64,000 nucleotides of DNA from Clostridiales bacterium (GCA_015243575.1 CP042469.1:2074929-2138928), one strand, 5' to 3'. Shown: positions 7,849 to 17,583, counted from the first letter of the stretch. Notes: a model not told the origin generated them from the sequence alone. Made by a program: numbers and translations.

Positions 7849-10545
7849 CTATTGGCATATCTTTTCATCAGATGCGCTCTGATCGCCTTCTTTCCAAATC
7901 GGAAAGATTCTCTTTACGGCAATTTTGCGGAGGACATCGGCTGGAATCACCACTGCCGCACCACAGATTGCAAAGATAAGCTCCTGCATCGCCAGACTCC
8001 CCGTGCGGAACATGCTCCCTCCGAAATAGATCAGTACAATTTGTACAACTGCTATCATGGACATAATCAGGATAAATGCCGGATTTCTGCTAAGGTACGC
8101 TGTCAAATTGATTCTTGGAGTTCTGGCGTTAAAGCTGTTGAATAATCCGCAGAAAATAAACAAGGTAAAAAATGCGGAATAAAAACAGATCGGATTCAGG
8201 TGATAGTGATAGAACGCTTTCACAAAACCAACGGACAGAAACAGCATGCAGATCGTGATTGTAAAAAGACCTGCAAATAAGATTTGGTTGATCATCCCTC
8301 CGTTTAAAACCGGCTCCTCTCTCGATTTGGGCGGTTCCTCCATATACTCTTCCAGCGGCGGTTCTCCCGCAAACGCAAGGCCTGCAAGCGTATCCATAAT
8401 GATATTGACCCAAAGCATTTGAATCACTGTGATGGGTGTTTCAAAGCCGATGAAAGGCCCCACCAGCGATACGCCAACGGCGCATAGATTCATCGTCAGC
8501 TGGAATACGATGAACTTCTGAATACTTTTAAATATGGTTCTGCCGTATAGGATGGCCTTTGCAATGGAGGCGATGTTATTATCCATAATGACAATGTCCC
8601 CTGCCTCCTTCGCAACCTCCGTTCCATCTCCCATAGCAAATCCCACATCTGCAAGCTTCAGTGCCGGGCTGTCATTGATGCCGTCCCCTGTCATCCCTGC
8701 CACCAGCCCCATTTCCTGAGCCAGTGTTACAAGCCTGCTCTTGTCGGTGGGAAGCGCTCTTGCGACAATTCGAATTTGCGGAAGCACAGTCTTTACCTCT
8801 TCATCTGAAAGCCGATTCAGTTCTGCACTGGTTATAACGTTGTAATGCTCTTCCTTCTCCACCAGACCGCATCCTTTTCCTATGGCAACAGCCGTCTCTT
8901 TATTATCTCCAGTAACCATAACTACCTGAACGCCGGCATTGGTCACCTGCCTTACTGAATGGCGGGCCTCCAATCTCAGCTCATCGCGGATTCCAACAAT
9001 CCCGATTAAGATCAAGTCTTCCAGGCTGCTTTTATCCAGCGGCCATTTGTCCGATGCTGCCACGACCAGCATTCTGACTGCCTGATTTGCCAGATCCCGA
9101 CGGATTTTTTCAAGTTTCTGCAGGTTGGATAAGGCCTTGATCCTTCCCTCCTCGTCATAGTATCTTGTGCATTTCCAAAGCAACAACTCAGGTGCCCCTT
9201 TTATCAGAGAAAGGTCCATCGGACCACAGAGCCTTGCAGCAGAAAATTTATCCGTACTGTTAAAAGGGATGGAATCCAGTTTGATATATTCATCCGGTTC
9301 CCGGTAGATAGGCAGCACATAGTCCAATAGAGCCCGATCAGTCATATTGCCCCCCAGTGATTCGTCGCCGGCTAATACCGCACCGGTATTAAAAAAGCTG
9401 GAGATTGTCATCAGATGAAACAGTCTGGATTCTCTGTTCAACGGGTCATTGTTCTGATAAACGTTGCCGTCACCGGAAATAAAGTGACTGACAGAGAGCT
9501 TCCCCTGTGTCAGCGTTCCAGTCTTGTCCGTAAACAGGATGTTCAGACTCCCTGCGGTCTCAATTCCCACCAGTTTACGCACCAGAACATGGTCCTTCAT
9601 CATTCTCATGGTGTTGGAGGATAGTACCACGGTGATCATCATCGGTAACCCTTCCGGCACAGCAACCACAACGATGGTAATCGCCAGAGTTAACGCATGC
9701 AGGATATGCTCTGCCATTAACGGAAAGCTTGTCAGCTCCCGGAGGATCAACTGAGGCATGAAGTGATTGTTCAAAACCACATTACTGAAAAGATCGGACA
9801 TTGCTACAAGAAAAGCTGCGATGTAACCAAGCCTGCTGATGGTACCTGCAAGCTGTCCAAGTCTCACTTTCAGCGGGCTGTCTCGAGTTTCCTCCTGCAT
9901 TGCGGCTGCCATATGACCGTAAAAAGTATGGTTGCCGACCCTTGCCACCTCCATGATGCCTTCTCCCTCGTCCACGACGCTTCCTCGGAATAATTGGTCA
10001 AAGGACAGCAAGTCCCAGTTTCTCACTGCATCAGGTACTGACGAATCACGCGAAGGCAATTTTGCCACCGCCTTGCTCTCACCATTTAATGCCGATTGAT
10101 CTACTTTGAGGCTTCCCGATATTAATATCCCATCCGCAGGAATTCTCTCCCCTGCCTGAAGCAGCACGATATCCCCTGCCACGACCTCAGAAATAGAAGC
10201 AGAGACGGGTTTCCCGGAGCGCATCAGTCTGCACCGGATCTGCTCTGCTTCGTCCATCAATTTAGCAAAAGCCGCTTCACTTCCGTATTCAGAAAGAGTG
10301 GAAACAAAGGTAGCAAGAAAGACTGCAATGGCAATACCCACTGATTCCATCCAATTTGCATTTCGAAAAAGAAAAATGATATTCAATGCCAGCGCAGCCA
10401 AAAGAATTTTGATGATAGGATCACCAAAACTGCTCAGATATTGACTCAGGAACCCCTTTCTCTTTCTTTTTTCCAGTTCATTGCTCCCGTTGGCCCTTCT
10501 TGATTCAGCCACTTCGGAGGGATTTAATCCACTGTGTTTACTCAT
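7849..10545 (-). CDS. P-type calcium-transporting ATPase (PMCA type)
   Basis: 898-residue inner-membrane cation pump. The cytoplasmic core is complete: phosphorylation site TDKTGTLTQG, VTGDNKETA, the hinge MTGDGINDSPALK, and the actuator-domain segment LNGESKAV. The fourth membrane segment reads VPEGLPMMITV, the cation-binding motif of P2 ATPases; NPSEVAESRRANGSNEL at the N-terminus is the cation_ATPase_N domain. This is the plasma-membrane/SERCA-like class that exports Ca2+, though some relatives move Mn2+ or Na+. The C-terminus has the usual six membrane helices. A GAGGAG site precedes the ATG. It is monocistronic; the next upstream gene has its own terminator at 10683-10714. Confidence 0.93.
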   Translation of the reverse strand: MSKHSGLNPSEVAESRRANGSNELEKRKRKGFLSQYLSSFGDPIIKILLAALALNIIFLFRNANWMESVGIAIAVFLATFVSTLSEYGSEAAFAKLMDEAEQIRCRLMRSGKPVSASISEVVAGDIVLLQAGERIPADGILISGSLKVDQSALNGESKAVAKLPSRDSSVPDAVRNWDLLSFDQLFRGSVVDEGEGIMEVARVGNHTFYGHMAAAMQEETRDSPLKVRLGQLAGTISRLGYIAAFLVAMSDLFSNVVLNNHFMPQLILRELTSFPLMAEHILHALTLAITIVVVAVPEGLPMMITVVLSSNTMRMMKDHVLVRKLVGIETAGSLNILFTDKTGTLTQGKLSVSHFISGDGNVYQNNDPLNRESRLFHLMTISSFFNTGAVLAGDESLGGNMTDRALLDYVLPIYREPDEYIKLDSIPFNSTDKFSAARLCGPMDLSLIKGAPELLLWKCTRYYDEEGRIKALSNLQKLEKIRRDLANQAVRMLVVAASDKWPLDKSSLEDLILIGIVGIRDELRLEARHSVRQVTNAGVQVVMVTGDNKETAVAIGKGCGLVEKEEHYNVITSAELNRLSDEEVKTVLPQIRIVARALPTDKSRLVTLAQEMGLVAGMTGDGINDSPALKLADVGFAMGDGTEVAKEAGDIVIMDNNIASIAKAILYGRTIFKSIQKFIVFQLTMNLCAVGVSLVGPFIGFETPITVIQMLWVNIIMDTLAGLAFAGEPPLEEYMEEPPKSREEPVLNGGMINQILFAGLFTITICMLFLSVGFVKAFYHYHLNPICFYSAFFTLFIFCGLFNSFNARTPRINLTAYLSRNPAFILIMSMIAVVQIVLIYFGGSMFRTGSLAMQELIFAICGAAVVIPADVLRKIAVKRIFPIWKEGDQSASDEKICQ

Positions 10546-10682
10546 GGTCGACTCCTCATCATACGTTTTAAAAAATTAACTGTCATCGGGCAACATACTT
10601 TTTTAAACCCGTGTACGTTTCCTTAGATCTTATTCAGAGGAAGTGGACAATATGTCAGAAAAACAATATGGATCAATCAATT

Positions 10683-10714
10683 GAAAAAGCCAAGACCGCA
10701 GTCTTAGCTTTTTC
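10683..10714 (-). terminator. Rho-independent terminator of the permease operon
   Basis: Arms 10683-10696 and 10701-10714 pair over 14 bases with one G-U and a 4-base loop; the stem itself ends in a T-run on the minus strand. It follows the permease stop codon by about 75 bases. Confidence 0.7.
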
Positions 10715-10787
10715 AGTAATGAGCATCATTTCGGATCTAAGTTCATAGTGCTCTACGAATAGATTGATTTACCGAAACTTACAGTCC

Positions 10788-12230
10788 CTATTTGTAGTAA
10801 ACCAGATCCGCTTCCTCAGGCTTGATCATCTTTGTCTTCTTTATGAATTTGTAACCAAAGTAGCAAATCAGAAAGATAAACAGACCGAAGTAGGCAACGA
10901 GAAAGCCCATGAAGGTAAAGTCACCATAGGCATAGAACTGACCCAAGATGATGCATACACAAAGAACAGCGGAGAGAATGGGTCCAAAGGGATACCATTT
11001 GGCTTTATATTTCAGATCCTCAATCCGATGTCCCTGCGCAATATAAGCACGTCGGAACGCATAATGAGACATCGCAATAGCCAGCCAAGCGATGAAACCA
11101 GTCAATGCAGATGCATTAAGCAGCCAGTAGTAGACTGTATTCAGCCCGTACTCAGCGGTAAGGAAGCAAAGAGCTGCAACTAGAGTGGTAAGGTTCAATG
11201 CATAGATTGGAGTTCCCCTTTTATTAACTTTTTTAAAGATCTGGGGAGCTTTACCCTCTTCAGCGAGAGAATATAACATTCTGGTGGAACAATAGAGACC
11301 AGCATTCCCACAAGAAAGCACCGAAGTAAGGATTACTGCATTCATCAAGGAAGCTGCAATTGCAAGTCCTGCTCTTTCAAACACAAGGGTGAATGGGCTA
11401 TAGATCAAATTTTCAACGCCGGTCTTAGATAAATTTGGATCGGTGTACGGCAGCAGAAAGCCAATCAGCGCAACCGCACCGATGTAAAAGATCATAATAC
11501 GCCAAAAGACGCTTTTTATGGCCTTCGGAACCGTTTTCTCCGGATGCTCCGTCTCTCCGGATGCAATTCCCACGATTTCAGTTCCTTGGAAAGAGAATCC
11601 GGCAAAAAGGAAGCAACCCAATACAGCCAGACCGCCTCCCACAAAGGGTGCCTCTCCTACGGTCCAGTTACTGAAACCAGGTGATTGCCCCCCCATGATT
11701 CCCAGAATCATCAGCACTCCCATGATGAGGAACACGACAACTGTAACAACTTTGATGCCAGCAAACCAAAACTCGCCTTCTCCATAGGCACGAGCAGAAA
11801 AATAATTCAGTAAATATACAAGAACAAGAAAAATTGCACTCCAAAGGACACTATTGGCATCAGGCATCCAGAATTTTACGAGAATGCAGCTTACAACAAG
11901 CTCGACCGCGACTGTAATCGACCAAGAAAACCAATAATTCCATCCAACGGCAAACCCAAATGCCGGGTCCACAAAACGTGTGCAGTAGGAAGAAAACGAA
12001 CCTGTAACAGGGATTTGGGTTGACATTTCACCAAGGCTAGTCATTAGAAAATAGACAAGTGCACCAGTGATAATATAGGCTAGTAAGGCTCCTCCAGGAC
12101 CCGCGGCAGTAATGTTATAACCCAATGCAACGAATAGTCCGGTACCGATTGATCCTCCAAGTCCAATCATGGTTAGGTGTCTTTGCTTTAAACTTCTTTT
12201 TAGGCTGGCTTCATTTTTAACGTCTTCCAT
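10788..12230 (-). CDS. amino acid permease (APC superfamily, AAT family)
   Basis: 480-residue protein with twelve predicted membrane segments. The N-terminal GLGGSIGTGLFVALG is the conserved unwound helix of APC transporters that binds the substrate amino group; ALVYFLMTSLGEMSTQIPVT and the GNAGLYCSTRMLYSLAEEG segment are typical of the LysP/AroP/RocE group. It would be a proton-linked amino acid importer; which amino acid is not readable. It follows the MttB-like methyltransferase gene by 91 bases on the same strand, and the first terminator comes only after it, so the two are probably co-transcribed. It could therefore carry the methyltransferase substrate, but members of this family are not known betaine carriers. 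Confidence 0.9.
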   Translation of the reverse strand: MEDVKNEASLKRSLKQRHLTMIGLGGSIGTGLFVALGYNITAAGPGGALLAYIITGALVYFLMTSLGEMSTQIPVTGSFSSYCTRFVDPAFGFAVGWNYWFSWSITVAVELVVSCILVKFWMPDANSVLWSAIFLVLVYLLNYFSARAYGEGEFWFAGIKVVTVVVFLIMGVLMILGIMGGQSPGFSNWTVGEAPFVGGGLAVLGCFLFAGFSFQGTEIVGIASGETEHPEKTVPKAIKSVFWRIMIFYIGAVALIGFLLPYTDPNLSKTGVENLIYSPFTLVFERAGLAIAASLMNAVILTSVLSCGNAGLYCSTRMLYSLAEEGKAPQIFKKVNKRGTPIYALNLTTLVAALCFLTAEYGLNTVYYWLLNASALTGFIAWLAIAMSHYAFRRAYIAQGHRIEDLKYKAKWYPFGPILSAVLCVCIILGQFYAYGDFTFMGFLVAYFGLFIFLICYFGYKFIKKTKMIKPEEADLVYYK

Positions 12231-12321
12231 CAGGTAACCTCCTTTAAATCATAAAATTCGATTTACTTTTTATGGTTCCTATTCAGAAAAACTAGTCCAT
12301 CTTATCTGCTGTTTTATTTCG

Positions 12322-13812
12322 CTATACAAACGTTGCTTTGACTGCAGCTTCATCCAGCTCACCGTCATCAGCAGCAATTTGAAACCACACACGATCCAGC
12401 GCATCGCTGATTTCCCGAGACAGCGGCGGAGCCTTTGGATTCTCCAGCATCTCCGATACGATTTCTCTGGCGTGGTCAAAGCTTGTTTTCGCCCCCCTTT
12501 CCTTCCATTTTTCGCAGTTCTGGCGGTCGATTACCGCTGAGGGCAAATAGGGTTCTTTCTTGAACCATTTTAGCGTATGCCTTGTGGAAAGATAATCACC
12601 GTGTGAGCCCATTTCGGCAATCAGATCCGCGGCAAGGGTTTCTTCAGAAAAATCCATTCCCCTGGTGATTCTATGTGCCATTCCGCAGATTTCATTGTCT
12701 ATGACCAGCTTTTCAAGGCTGAAGGTATTACAAAAATCCAACATGCCAGGCCCCGATATGATATCGATTCCAGCCAATGCAGCAAGAATACCGCTTACAG
12801 CACTTTCCAGTCCGGCTTGCGAATCACAGCGCTTTGCATCACTCAGGCAAGCATAGGTATGGACAGGCATTCCGTAATATTTACCCATCTGGGAACAAGC
12901 CCCTGCAATCATGCTGGTTTCTATTGAATTCAGGGAAGTAGTCATATTCTTCATGTCGAAAAACATCGGCGCACTGCCGTAGATCATGGGATTTCCAGGA
13001 TTAATCAGTTGGGTCAGCACAATACCGCTGAGGGTCTCAACAGTATGAAGAAGAACGGAGCCGGCAAGAGTAGCCGGAGAGGCTGCTCCAAGCAGCGGAA
13101 CTGAAATGGTTTCTATGGGCATACCATATGTGGCAGCGTCCATTAGATTACGACAGCTGACCTCAGTCCATTTCAAAGGAGGGATGGATGTAATATCAAG
13201 AACGGCTCGGGGTTTTTCCCGAAGTTTTTCAAATCCTCCGGCATCAGCAGCCAGAAGTGCCCGAATGGCTTTCACTCCGTCAGCGGAGTATGCACCCGTG
13301 ATGAAAGGTTTGGTAGAATGTTTCAGCAATGCGTAAACTCTGAAACTATCCCCAATGTTCTTTGGTATGTCATAAGGAGTGAGTGCTGTTGCCAGCAGAT
13401 CCACATGTGGCAGTGCTTCGCAGACTTTAGCAATCTTAACAAGATCCTCAGAGGCAGCTTCTCTTACTGTTTCTCCGTCAGACTCCAGCATACGAATTCC
13501 GGATGAACCCGGGTCAAAATAAACGTTTCCTTGCCCTAATACGGCTGATGGCTTTCCGTCTCTGCTGTAGAGCGTGAAAGAGGAGGGTGCATTCTTCACC
13601 GCAGTCTCAACCATTTGAGGAGGGATTTTCACAATTTTTGTCTGGAAGTCTACCTTGGCACCACTTCGGTCAAAAATCTTTAAGACTTCCTCACCTTGGA
13701 AGTAGACTCCCGTGTTTTCCAATAGCTCCAGGGCCTTTTCATGCATGGTAGAAATCTGATCATTTGAAAGCATTCTGAGCTGTGGCTGATCCTGGAATGA
13801 GAATTTCTCCAT
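12322..13812 (-). CDS. trimethylamine methyltransferase family protein (non-pyrrolysine MttB homologue)
   Basis: 496-residue cytosolic protein of the MttB superfamily. It has the family barrel with the opening QPQLRMLSNDQISTMHEKALELL split over residues 7-30, then GNVYFDPGSS, ALPHVDLLATALTP and SGPGMLDFC. The frame is open throughout, with no in-frame TAG, so it lacks the pyrrolysine of true trimethylamine methyltransferases. Characterised non-pyrrolysine members (MtgB, MtcB, MtpB) demethylate quaternary amines such as glycine betaine, carnitine or proline betaine onto a corrinoid protein. No corrinoid protein or reactivating ferredoxin lies next to it, which is unusual. The ATG at 13812 follows AAGGAGAGG. 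The promoter carries a perfect palindrome. Substrate unknown. Confidence 0.9.
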   Translation of the reverse strand: MEKFSFQDQPQLRMLSNDQISTMHEKALELLENTGVYFQGEEVLKIFDRSGAKVDFQTKIVKIPPQMVETAVKNAPSSFTLYSRDGKPSAVLGQGNVYFDPGSSGIRMLESDGETVREAASEDLVKIAKVCEALPHVDLLATALTPYDIPKNIGDSFRVYALLKHSTKPFITGAYSADGVKAIRALLAADAGGFEKLREKPRAVLDITSIPPLKWTEVSCRNLMDAATYGMPIETISVPLLGAASPATLAGSVLLHTVETLSGIVLTQLINPGNPMIYGSAPMFFDMKNMTTSLNSIETSMIAGACSQMGKYYGMPVHTYACLSDAKRCDSQAGLESAVSGILAALAGIDIISGPGMLDFCNTFSLEKLVIDNEICGMAHRITRGMDFSEETLAADLIAEMGSHGDYLSTRHTLKWFKKEPYLPSAVIDRQNCEKWKERGAKTSFDHAREIVSEMLENPKAPPLSREISDALDRVWFQIAADDGELDEAAVKATFV

Positions 13813-13956
13813 AATACCTCTCCTTATTTTCTGAAAAGTCTTACAATTACTCGACTTAATCATATTCAAAAAAGATTGGTGATGATAGGAAATGTTTTTG
13901 ATGTTCTTGTAGTATTTATTGTAAAAGTGCCTGTTTCACCTCTTTTTAGGGCCATA

Positions 13957-13987
13957 ATTATAGCAATATTTTATTGCTTGATTACAA
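13957..13987 (-). promoter_or_regulatory. promoter of the methyltransferase-permease operon
   Basis: On the minus strand a consensus TATAAT at 13957-13962 (preceded by TGC) lies 19 bases from TTGTAA at 13982-13987. The -35 region is inside the palindrome at 13978-14002. The leader to the ATG would be about 140 bases. Confidence 0.5.
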
Positions 13988-14002
13988 ATTATTTGTAATC
14001 AA
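13978..14002. promoter_or_regulatory. perfect 25-base palindrome, operator candidate
   Basis: Arms TTGATTACAAAT (13978-13989) and its exact complement (13991-14002) flank one central base. It overlaps the -35 region of the methyltransferase promoter, so a bound dimer would block or assist polymerase. It lacks a G+C stem and T-run and is not a terminator. No regulator gene lies beside it. Confidence 0.55.
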
Positions 14003-14045
14003 AATGTGACTGGTACCACTTCCGACAGGAAACGATCTTTCGTGA

Positions 14046-14081
14046 TAAAAAATTACAGCAGGCTGTCCATTCAGCCTGCTG
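14046..14081 (-). terminator. terminator of the HD-GYP gene
   Basis: CAGCAGGCT (14056-14064) pairs with AGCCTGCTG (14073-14081), followed on the minus strand by TAATTTTTT. The stem includes the last bases of the HD-GYP stop codon. Confidence 0.8.
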
Positions 14082-15810
14082 CGCCTTTTGTTGCAAAAGC
14101 ATCAATAAATGCTCCGACGATGTTAGGATCAAATTGTGTTCCTGAATTTCGAATAAGTTCACCGATGGCCTCTTCCTTTGTCAGCGGGATTTTCCGATGC
14201 GGTCTGATGGTTGTCATGGCATCATAGCTGTCCGCCACAGCGATAATCCTAGCATACAAATCAATATCCAAGCCCTTCAAGCCTTGGGGATAACCGAGTC
14301 CGTCAAATCGCTCATGATGCTCATAGACCATCCGTCTGCACTCCATCAAAAACTGTGTTGAATGAAGGATGCGGAAACCTATTTCTGGATGCTGGCGCAC
14401 CAGATTCATCTCGAAATCGCTGAGTTTCCCCTCTTTGCGAAGAATGTCCTCCGGAATGCCGATCTTTCCAATATCATGGAGCAAACTGCCATAGATTAGG
14501 TTCTGAAGTTCTCCTTCCTGCAGACCCAGTTCTACTCCGATCAGGACTGCATAATCCTTCACTCTGTCACAGTGTCCCCCTGTATACTGGTCCTTCGCTT
14601 CGATGGCATTGGCAAGCATTTTGACGGTCTCATAGTAAAGTCTCCTATTTTCCGCAAGCGCTCTTTCCAGTTCTGCCTCTCTGGCATAGTCCTCTTCCCG
14701 CAGTTCATGAATGGTTCTGACCATCTGATCAAAGCTTTTGCTTAAATACTCCAGTTCATCACCTGTCTTTAAGTCTGTCTCAACAAAATAGTTGCCTGCG
14801 CTGACCTGATGCACGGCTTTTGTTATAATTTCGATTGGCCTTGATACGCTGCGAGCCAGAAATATGCTCAAAAGAGCCGACATGACGAGCCAGACAAGGC
14901 TAATGCTGAACGTGTATCGTTCCAACTCGTTCAGTTCCTTGAGAAGGTGCTTATCGTTGTAAATAACCTCAATGATGTTCTGCTGATTTGTTCCGATGGC
15001 ATTCTCTATTTTATAAGGAATGTACCGATAGTAGCGATGGTAACCGTCCCTTTTTTCCGACTGATCGATGGAGGTTTCTTCATCCAACGCCCTATGCAAA
15101 ATGCTAAGTTTCTTAGAATCCATCTTGATCAGTCCACCAGAGGGATCATAAATATAAGAATTACCGTCCCGATCATATACCGTTACCGATTCAACAAATT
15201 CATGATTTTTTCTGATCTTTTTTTCAATTGATTCAAAGCCGATTCCTTCATATTTTTCTGTCATGATCTTCATGTTCAGACCTGCTTCGAAGATATAACG
15301 TCCGTCTCCGCTGGGCAGATAGCTGTAGCGCATCACACGGTTATCTCTGACGGAAAAAGAAAGTCTGTCGGACAAGTAGATCCCATTCTTTCTCACGCTG
15401 TCAAGAAACGCTACAAATTCCGGTATCCCTTGAAAGGAGAGTCCCTTATCGATGGGATCGGTCGTCATAATGACACTGTTATTCTCATCAATCACATAGT
15501 AATTCACTCCCGGAACAATAGCGTGCCCAGGCAGTTTCAGTGATCCATCCCTCATGTAACGGAAGTGCATATCATAAAGGGCATTCCGGATCTGTTCATC
15601 AAACTGAAGCTCAAGCATGGAATAGTTTACATCTGCATCCTTCACCGCAAGAAGCACCTGTTCTTCCACCATAAATTTTTCCTGCTCAAACTTGTTCAGA
15701 AATACCTGCTCCGTATATCTAAATTGGATAATACTGTATAGTCCTATGCTGATGAAGCACAGAACATAGATCAGTATTGTCAGTTTAATTTTAAACGGTT
15801 TCTTTCTCAT
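14071..15810 (-). CDS. membrane sensor with HAMP and HD-GYP domains
   Basis: 579-residue protein. Membrane segment one is at about residues 8-30; an extracellular Cache-like sensor follows with a VIPGVNYYVIDENNSV-type strand pair; membrane segment two (FSISLVWLVMSALLSIFLA) leads to a HAMP domain and then an HD-GYP domain. The HD-GYP motifs are intact: LLHDIGKIGIPEDIL, and HHERFDGLGYPQGL, the signature of c-di-GMP phosphodiesterases that yield pGpG or GMP. The C-terminal AVADSYDAMTTIRPHR is also canonical. I place the start at the ATG at 15810 after AGAGGTTG; an upstream TTG in frame has no ribosome binding site. It is a single-gene unit ending in the terminator at 14046-14081. Confidence 0.9.
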   Translation of the reverse strand: MRKKPFKIKLTILIYVLCFISIGLYSIIQFRYTEQVFLNKFEQEKFMVEEQVLLAVKDADVNYSMLELQFDEQIRNALYDMHFRYMRDGSLKLPGHAIVPGVNYYVIDENNSVIMTTDPIDKGLSFQGIPEFVAFLDSVRKNGIYLSDRLSFSVRDNRVMRYSYLPSGDGRYIFEAGLNMKIMTEKYEGIGFESIEKKIRKNHEFVESVTVYDRDGNSYIYDPSGGLIKMDSKKLSILHRALDEETSIDQSEKRDGYHRYYRYIPYKIENAIGTNQQNIIEVIYNDKHLLKELNELERYTFSISLVWLVMSALLSIFLARSVSRPIEIITKAVHQVSAGNYFVETDLKTGDELEYLSKSFDQMVRTIHELREEDYAREAELERALAENRRLYYETVKMLANAIEAKDQYTGGHCDRVKDYAVLIGVELGLQEGELQNLIYGSLLHDIGKIGIPEDILRKEGKLSDFEMNLVRQHPEIGFRILHSTQFLMECRRMVYEHHERFDGLGYPQGLKGLDIDLYARIIAVADSYDAMTTIRPHRKIPLTKEEAIGELIRNSGTQFDPNIVGAFIDAFATKGAAG

Positions 15811-15935
15811 GATTTTTGACAACCTCTTTGCACGGGAGGATTTTACCAAATCATACCATAAAGCTTGTCGTATTTCATCATATTTTGACGAAATAAATTA
15901 TTTCTTCCGTTTTTTCTGTTTTCTTCCTTCTGCAG

Positions 15936-15973
15936 AAAGGCGGCAGATTCTCACCCGATCTGCCGCCTTTTTT
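15936..15973 (-). terminator. terminator after the PTS genes
   Basis: AAAGGCGGCAGAT (15936-15948) pairs perfectly with 15958-15970. The stem is 13 bp with strong G+C. T-runs occur on both sides, longer on the plus side, so it may work in both directions; it closes the EIIC gene. Confidence 0.7.
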
Positions 15974-16001
15974 AAATGAATTTTAGATTTATAAATTTAC
16001 T

Positions 16002-17273
16002 TTATAGGATTAGCCTTGCCACAAGACCTTCGAGAATTCCCCAGAAAGAGAAGTCCTGCCCGCCGTAGACCAGCATCCAGTTATTGATTGTGTTCCCAAA
16101 GAAGTAGGAGCCGAAGCCTACAAGGAAGATCATAATAATACCACTCAATGCTGCGCCGACAACTGCTCCTCTTACTCCTCCTGTTGCATTTCCAATAATG
16201 GCTGCCGTTCCGATTTCAAAGAAACAGGTAACGGTCAGCGGAATAATGATCGTAGGGAACATTCCCGCTGTCATGATGATTGTAATGGTGGAGGTAATCA
16301 TTGCAACGATAAATCCAATAATCAGCGCATTGGGAGCATAGTTAAAAATGACCGGGCAATCCAGTGCGGGTATGGCTCCGGGAACGAGTTTCTCAGCAAT
16401 ACCCTTAAATGCGGGAACAATCTCAGCAATGAGCATCCGAACCCCCAGGAGCATGATGGTGATACCAACACCGAAGAATACCGACTTCGTAAAGATATAT
16501 GTAAACGCCCCTGTTGATCCTCCCGCATAGCCCCATACCTCACCGGGGTTAAGCTTGTTGGACAGTAGAATGAAATACATGACCACGTAGGTAATACAAA
16601 TTACAATAGAGCCGGTAATGGATACTTCTCTGAGGAATCCCAGTCCTTTGGGAATCTTCAAATCTTCCGTTGACCTTGACTTGTTTCCGATTGCCTTCCC
16701 AAGGTATCCGGAAATAACGGATAAAATCGTCGTTGGGTGTCCGATGGTGAAACTATCATCTCCGGTAACCTCTTTGACCAGAGGTCTCATCAGATTGGGT
16801 GATATGACCATATATGCTGATGTAAAGACTGCCGCAAGAACCACCAGCTTTACTCCCGTAAGTCCGGCATCCACACCGGCCGCAATGAACACATAGGGAA
16901 ACCAGTAGAGCATGTGTCCCGTCAGAAAGATGGATTTCCATCTCGTAAAGCGCGCAAAAAACAAATTAAATGCGAAAGCTACCAGCATTACGATACCGAT
17001 CTGGGTACCATAAACCGTCATATCAATATCCGGTGACCCACTGGCTGTTGGCATCATTGTATTAAATGCTCCCGAAAGACCATCAATTGCTCTGGTTACG
17101 ATAATGCCGGTACCTTGAGACAGTACAAAGAACCCAATGGCAGTCATCAAAGTTCCCCTAACGATTTCGCTGGTAGATTTTTTCTGGAGTATCAAACCGA
17201 TCAAGGCTACGATTGCCAGAAAAATTGCACCCTGACCAAAGATTTCATTAATAATGAAATTAAGAACACCCAT
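16002..17273 (-). CDS. PTS transporter subunit IIC, ascorbate/galactitol (UlaA/SgaT) type
   Basis: 423-residue membrane protein with about ten hydrophobic segments. The N-terminus, with FGQGAIFLAIVALIGLILQ and IGFFVLSQGTGIIV, is typical of the AG superfamily IIC permeases represented by UlaA (L-ascorbate). It would bring in a sugar or sugar acid while the EIIB partner phosphorylates it. A perfect AAGGAGGG lies before the ATG, and the EIIB gene ends 11 bases upstream, so the two are translated from one message. No ascorbate catabolic genes (UlaD, UlaE, UlaF, UlaG) are nearby, so the substrate should not be taken as ascorbate. Confidence 0.9.
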   Translation of the reverse strand: MGVLNFIINEIFGQGAIFLAIVALIGLILQKKSTSEIVRGTLMTAIGFFVLSQGTGIIVTRAIDGLSGAFNTMMPTASGSPDIDMTVYGTQIGIVMLVAFAFNLFFARFTRWKSIFLTGHMLYWFPYVFIAAGVDAGLTGVKLVVLAAVFTSAYMVISPNLMRPLVKEVTGDDSFTIGHPTTILSVISGYLGKAIGNKSRSTEDLKIPKGLGFLREVSITGSIVICITYVVMYFILLSNKLNPGEVWGYAGGSTGAFTYIFTKSVFFGVGITIMLLGVRMLIAEIVPAFKGIAEKLVPGAIPALDCPVIFNYAPNALIIGFIVAMITSTITIIMTAGMFPTIIIPLTVTCFFEIGTAAIIGNATGGVRGAVVGAALSGIIMIFLVGFGSYFFGNTINNWMLVYGGQDFSFWGILEGLVARLIL

Positions 17274-17284
17274 GGTTACCCTCC

Positions 17285-17569
17285 TTATGATTTCGATAAA
17301 AATAATAACGTTTTCTCTCTGATTTCTTCCTTATTCATAAAATTTGAGATCGGTACAACCGGCACTTTTGTGCGGCTCATGATTTGTTCAGCCAATTCGG
17401 CCGAGGTGAAGATAACATCGCATGGAGCAGTAGTGCAGGTTCCTATGTCTCCGCAAAAGACCTCTGCTTCCAGGTTGTTCTCCCTAAGAATGTCTTGGAT
17501 TTTCATCCTTAAAAAAAGGGAGGATCCGCAGCCAAAGCCGCAGACTGCCTGAATTTTCTTTATGTCCAT
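17285..17569 (-). CDS. PTS subunit IIB, ascorbate (UlaB) type
   Basis: 94-residue cytosolic phosphocarrier. The phosphorylation loop AVCGFGCGSSLF starts at about residue 8; by comparison with UlaB the first cysteine (C10) is the phosphorylated residue, and C14 is an extra. The rest is a short Rossmann-like alpha/beta fold ending in PVVPISNFMN. It receives phosphate from the EIIA encoded upstream and passes it to the sugar carried by the EIIC. A GGAAGGA site precedes the ATG; a tandem 13-base repeat lies in the space between it and the EIIA gene. Confidence 0.9.
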   Translation of the reverse strand: MDIKKIQAVCGFGCGSSLFLRMKIQDILRENNLEAEVFCGDIGTCTTAPCDVIFTSAELAEQIMSRTKVPVVPISNFMNKEEIREKTLLFLSKS

Positions 17570-17583
17570 TCTTTCCTTCCTTT

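Noticed and set aside
7849-10545. Open frames antisense to the calcium ATPase and other long genes
   Set aside because: They lack ribosome binding sites, have unnatural composition and lie opposite well-supported genes.
12322-13812. Pyrrolysine-containing trimethylamine methyltransferase
   Set aside because: The full-length frame has no in-frame TAG.
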